From assembly GCA_046351235.1 (NCBI GenBank), contig JAXLYV010000001.1:1984001-2048000 (forward strand): a DNA stretch of 64,000 nucleotides. The letters run 5' to 3'. Both the position numbers and the translations under genes were made by a program. Of the stretch, positions 62,571 through 64,000 are shown in pieces (position 1 is the first letter of the stretch; the number at the start of each line of letters is the position of its first letter). The stretch is from JBBSAT01 sp046351235 (lineage in GTDB: Bacteria; Myxococcota_A; Polyangia; Polyangiales; Sandaracinaceae). The notes under the pieces were generated by a model. The model had not been told where the DNA came from, did no database searches, and saw nothing but the letters and a program-made list of their open reading frames with translations.

Positions 62571-63562
62571 GGCTGACCTCGCCAGTACGCGTAGCCGTTG
62601 ATGCGGAAGGGCACCTCGAGCTCCCGACAGACGTCGGCGAGCAGGTCGGGCGTGTAGAAGTAGTTGGCGACGTGCGTGATGCGCTCCTCGTCGTGCGACA
62701 GGCGGGTGATCCCGCGCACCGCCTCGCCGTCCACGTGCGCGTACCAGGAGAGCAGCACCGGCTCGCCGCGAAACGAGCGCAGCTCGGCCCGCACCGGCGT
62801 GGGCAGCGCGCCCGTCCGATACTGCCGCTCGACTCCGCACTCGGCGCTCGGATCGGCGAGGCGGCGACTGCCGAACATCATCCCCGGCAGCACCCGTGCG
62901 CGCGCGGCCTGGCGCCCGTACTCCCGCGTCGCGCCGACGACCTCGACGCTCGCGGTCTCGAGCAGGAGCGCCGTCACGCGATCGAGATCGTGCGCGTTGA
63001 AGGCTGCGCAGAACGCATCCAGCAGGGCCGGCGCGGGCGCGGCCCCGGGCACCGTCTCGGCCTCGGCGAGCTTGCCGCGCCCGCGATGGAGCGCGCTCTT
63101 GATCGTGTTGGGCGTGGTGCCGAGCGTCTCGCCGATCTCCTCGAGGCTGAGATCGAAGACCTCCTTCAGGACCACCGCGGCGCGCTCGCGCGGCGTGAGC
63201 TGCCCGAGCAAGGTGCCCGCGGCCTCCCGCGCCGCGCGCGGATCCGAGTCGAGGATCGGCACGTCACGCGCTTGCGCGGCGTGCTCGCGCGGCCGGCGCG
63301 CCCGATCGATCCACAGATTCGAGGCCACGCGGAAGAGCCAAGCGCGCGGGCTCGCGGGCGGCTCCACGATCTGGCCGAGCGTGACGAACGCCCGCGCGAG
63401 CGTGTCTTGCGCGAGATCCTCGGCGTCCCAGGGCGAGCGCGTCAGGTAGCGACAGTAGCGATAGAGGTCCGGCCGCAACGGCTCGTAGACGTCGAGGAAG
63501 CGCTGCCACGACGTGCGGAGCGTGCGGGCGAGCGCGGGAACCGGATCCGAAGGCGTGCTCAT
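62567..63562 (-). CDS. ECF sigma factor with SnoaL-like C-terminal domain
   Basis: 331 residues. Region sigma2: DLYRYCRYLTRSPWDAEDLAQDTLARAF and WLFRVASNLWIDRARR. Region sigma4: LTPRERAAVVLKEVFDLSLEEIGETLGTTPNTIKSALHRGR. After a short linker comes a 130-residue SnoaL/NTF2-like domain (LLDAFCAAFNAHDLDRVTALL, VLLSWYAHVDGEAVRG) as in the SigJ-type ECF groups, where the extension tunes activity and usually replaces a classical anti-sigma factor. No anti-sigma gene adjoins. Operon with a GST gene. Confidence 0.9.
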   Translation of the reverse strand: MSTPSDPVPALARTLRTSWQRFLDVYEPLRPDLYRYCRYLTRSPWDAEDLAQDTLARAFVTLGQIVEPPASPRAWLFRVASNLWIDRARRPREHAAQARDVPILDSDPRAAREAAGTLLGQLTPRERAAVVLKEVFDLSLEEIGETLGTTPNTIKSALHRGRGKLAEAETVPGAAPAPALLDAFCAAFNAHDLDRVTALLLETASVEVVGATREYGRQAARARVLPGMMFGSRRLADPSAECGVERQYRTGALPTPVRAELRSFRGEPVLLSWYAHVDGEAVRGITRLSHDEERITHVANYFYTPDLLADVCRELEVPFRINGYAYWRGQP

Positions 63563-63686
63563 GCGAGAGAGACGGGCGAGCGGTGCCGGAGGATAGCGCC
63601 CGACGAGCGGACGCGGACGATTCCAGCGGAGCGCCGCGATCTGCCTCGGGGATGGACGGGGCGCGCTGGTGCACTATCTCGTACGC

Positions 63687-64000
63687 GTGACCACGCTCCG
63701 CACCGAACGCCTCGTCCTGCGTCGCGCCCGCCCGGGCGATCTCGATGGGCTCTTCACCGTGCTCTCCGACCCGGAGACGATGCGCTACTGGTCGACGCCG
63801 CCCCACGCGAGCCGCGACACGACGCGCGAGTGGCTGGCGCAGATGCTCGCGTCGCCGGAAGAAGAGAGCGAGGACTTCGTCGTCGAGCACCGAGGCGAGG
63901 TCGTGGGCAAGGTCGGCTTCTACCGCCTGCCCGAGATCGGCTTCGTGCTGCGCCGCGACCTCTGGGGCCGCGGCTTGATGACCGAGGCCGCGAGCGCCGC
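63687..64000 (+). CDS. GNAT acetyltransferase (partial)
   Basis: 104 codons from GTG 63687 (in-frame GTG at 63669 also possible) to the window edge. Opens TTLRTERLVLRRARPGDLDG, the typical RimJ/RimL-like start, then FVVEHRGEVVGKVGFYRLPE and GFVLRRDLWGRGLMTEA, the acetyl-CoA pyrophosphate loop pattern. The substrate is not known. Divergent from the sigma factor gene. Confidence 0.85.
   Translation, partial: MTTLRTERLVLRRARPGDLDGLFTVLSDPETMRYWSTPPHASRDTTREWLAQMLASPEEESEDFVVEHRGEVVGKVGFYRLPEIGFVLRRDLWGRGLMTEAASA

Overview
The window is very GC-rich chromosomal DNA with almost no long gene-free stretches. It carries several hallmarks of a myxobacterium: many lipoproteins with low-complexity Asp/Ala/Gly linkers, Cys-rich and DUF4215-type repeat proteins with MYXO-CTERM-like tails, several Ser/Thr protein kinases, a PAS-rich hybrid histidine kinase, and TPR and beta-helix surface proteins. 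The style fits the Sandaracinaceae/Polyangiales side of the group. That placement is inference from gene content; no rRNA marker is present.

Layout. 1-2.7 kb (minus): a tightly overlapping run tatB-tatC-receiver protein-MYXO-CTERM protein-exported protein that leaves the window. 2.9-6.1 kb: exported and lipoprotein genes, one of them strongly Cys-rich. 6.1-9.2 kb (minus): TadG-like and TadE-like pseudopilin-type proteins plus a membrane-anchored partner. 9.5-20.1 kb: a coherent block with a phosphodiester glycosidase-like protein, two sulfotransferases, a glycosyltransferase-sulfotransferase fusion, an ABC exporter, a lipoprotein formylglycine-generating enzyme, and a convergent membrane-tethered sulfatase with a TPR gene. 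It looks like a system for making, exporting and trimming a sulfated surface molecule. 20.1-28.5 kb: exported TPR protein, flavin halogenase-like enzyme, hybrid histidine kinase, esterase, outer-membrane barrel, extensin-like protein. 28.5-33.2 kb: PrxQ-type peroxiredoxin, 2-oxoacid dehydrogenase E2, small membrane protein, MFS transporter, lipoprotein. 33.2-34.7 kb: a scar holding a transposase tail joined to a decapitated DUF4215 protein, and a gene-end remnant. 34.7-42 kb: beta-propeller proteins, a dienoyl-CoA-reductase-like SDR, membrane protein, small protein, lipoprotein. 42-45.9 kb: two-subunit xanthine-dehydrogenase family enzyme. 46-52.7 kb: SRPBCC protein, a probable cyclic-nucleotide phosphodiesterase beside a CRP-like receptor, outer-membrane protein, GGDEF diguanylate cyclase, Ser/Thr kinase. 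52.8-54.1 kb: TetR regulator divergent from a membrane protein, with palindromic operators. 54.1-61.7 kb: a kinase-ATPase-TPR signalling giant flanked by two paralogous beta-helix lipoproteins. 61.9-64 kb: GST, ECF sigma factor with a SnoaL-like tail, and a truncated GNAT acetyltransferase.

The most unusual structure is not a protein. Several unrelated compact multi-hairpin DNA elements sit exactly at gene 3' ends, and each begins with the stop codon of the adjacent gene. One family (82 bp, cloverleaf-like, two near-identical copies plus a diverged relative) lies at 20.1 and 23.0 kb. A second (about 110 bp, three copies plus a partial one) lies at 48.6 and 59.3 kb. Single-copy examples occur at 7.9 and 45.9 kb, and a tandem array built on a stop codon occurs at 27.6 kb.

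No tRNA, rRNA, CRISPR array, intact insertion sequence or replication origin was recognised.
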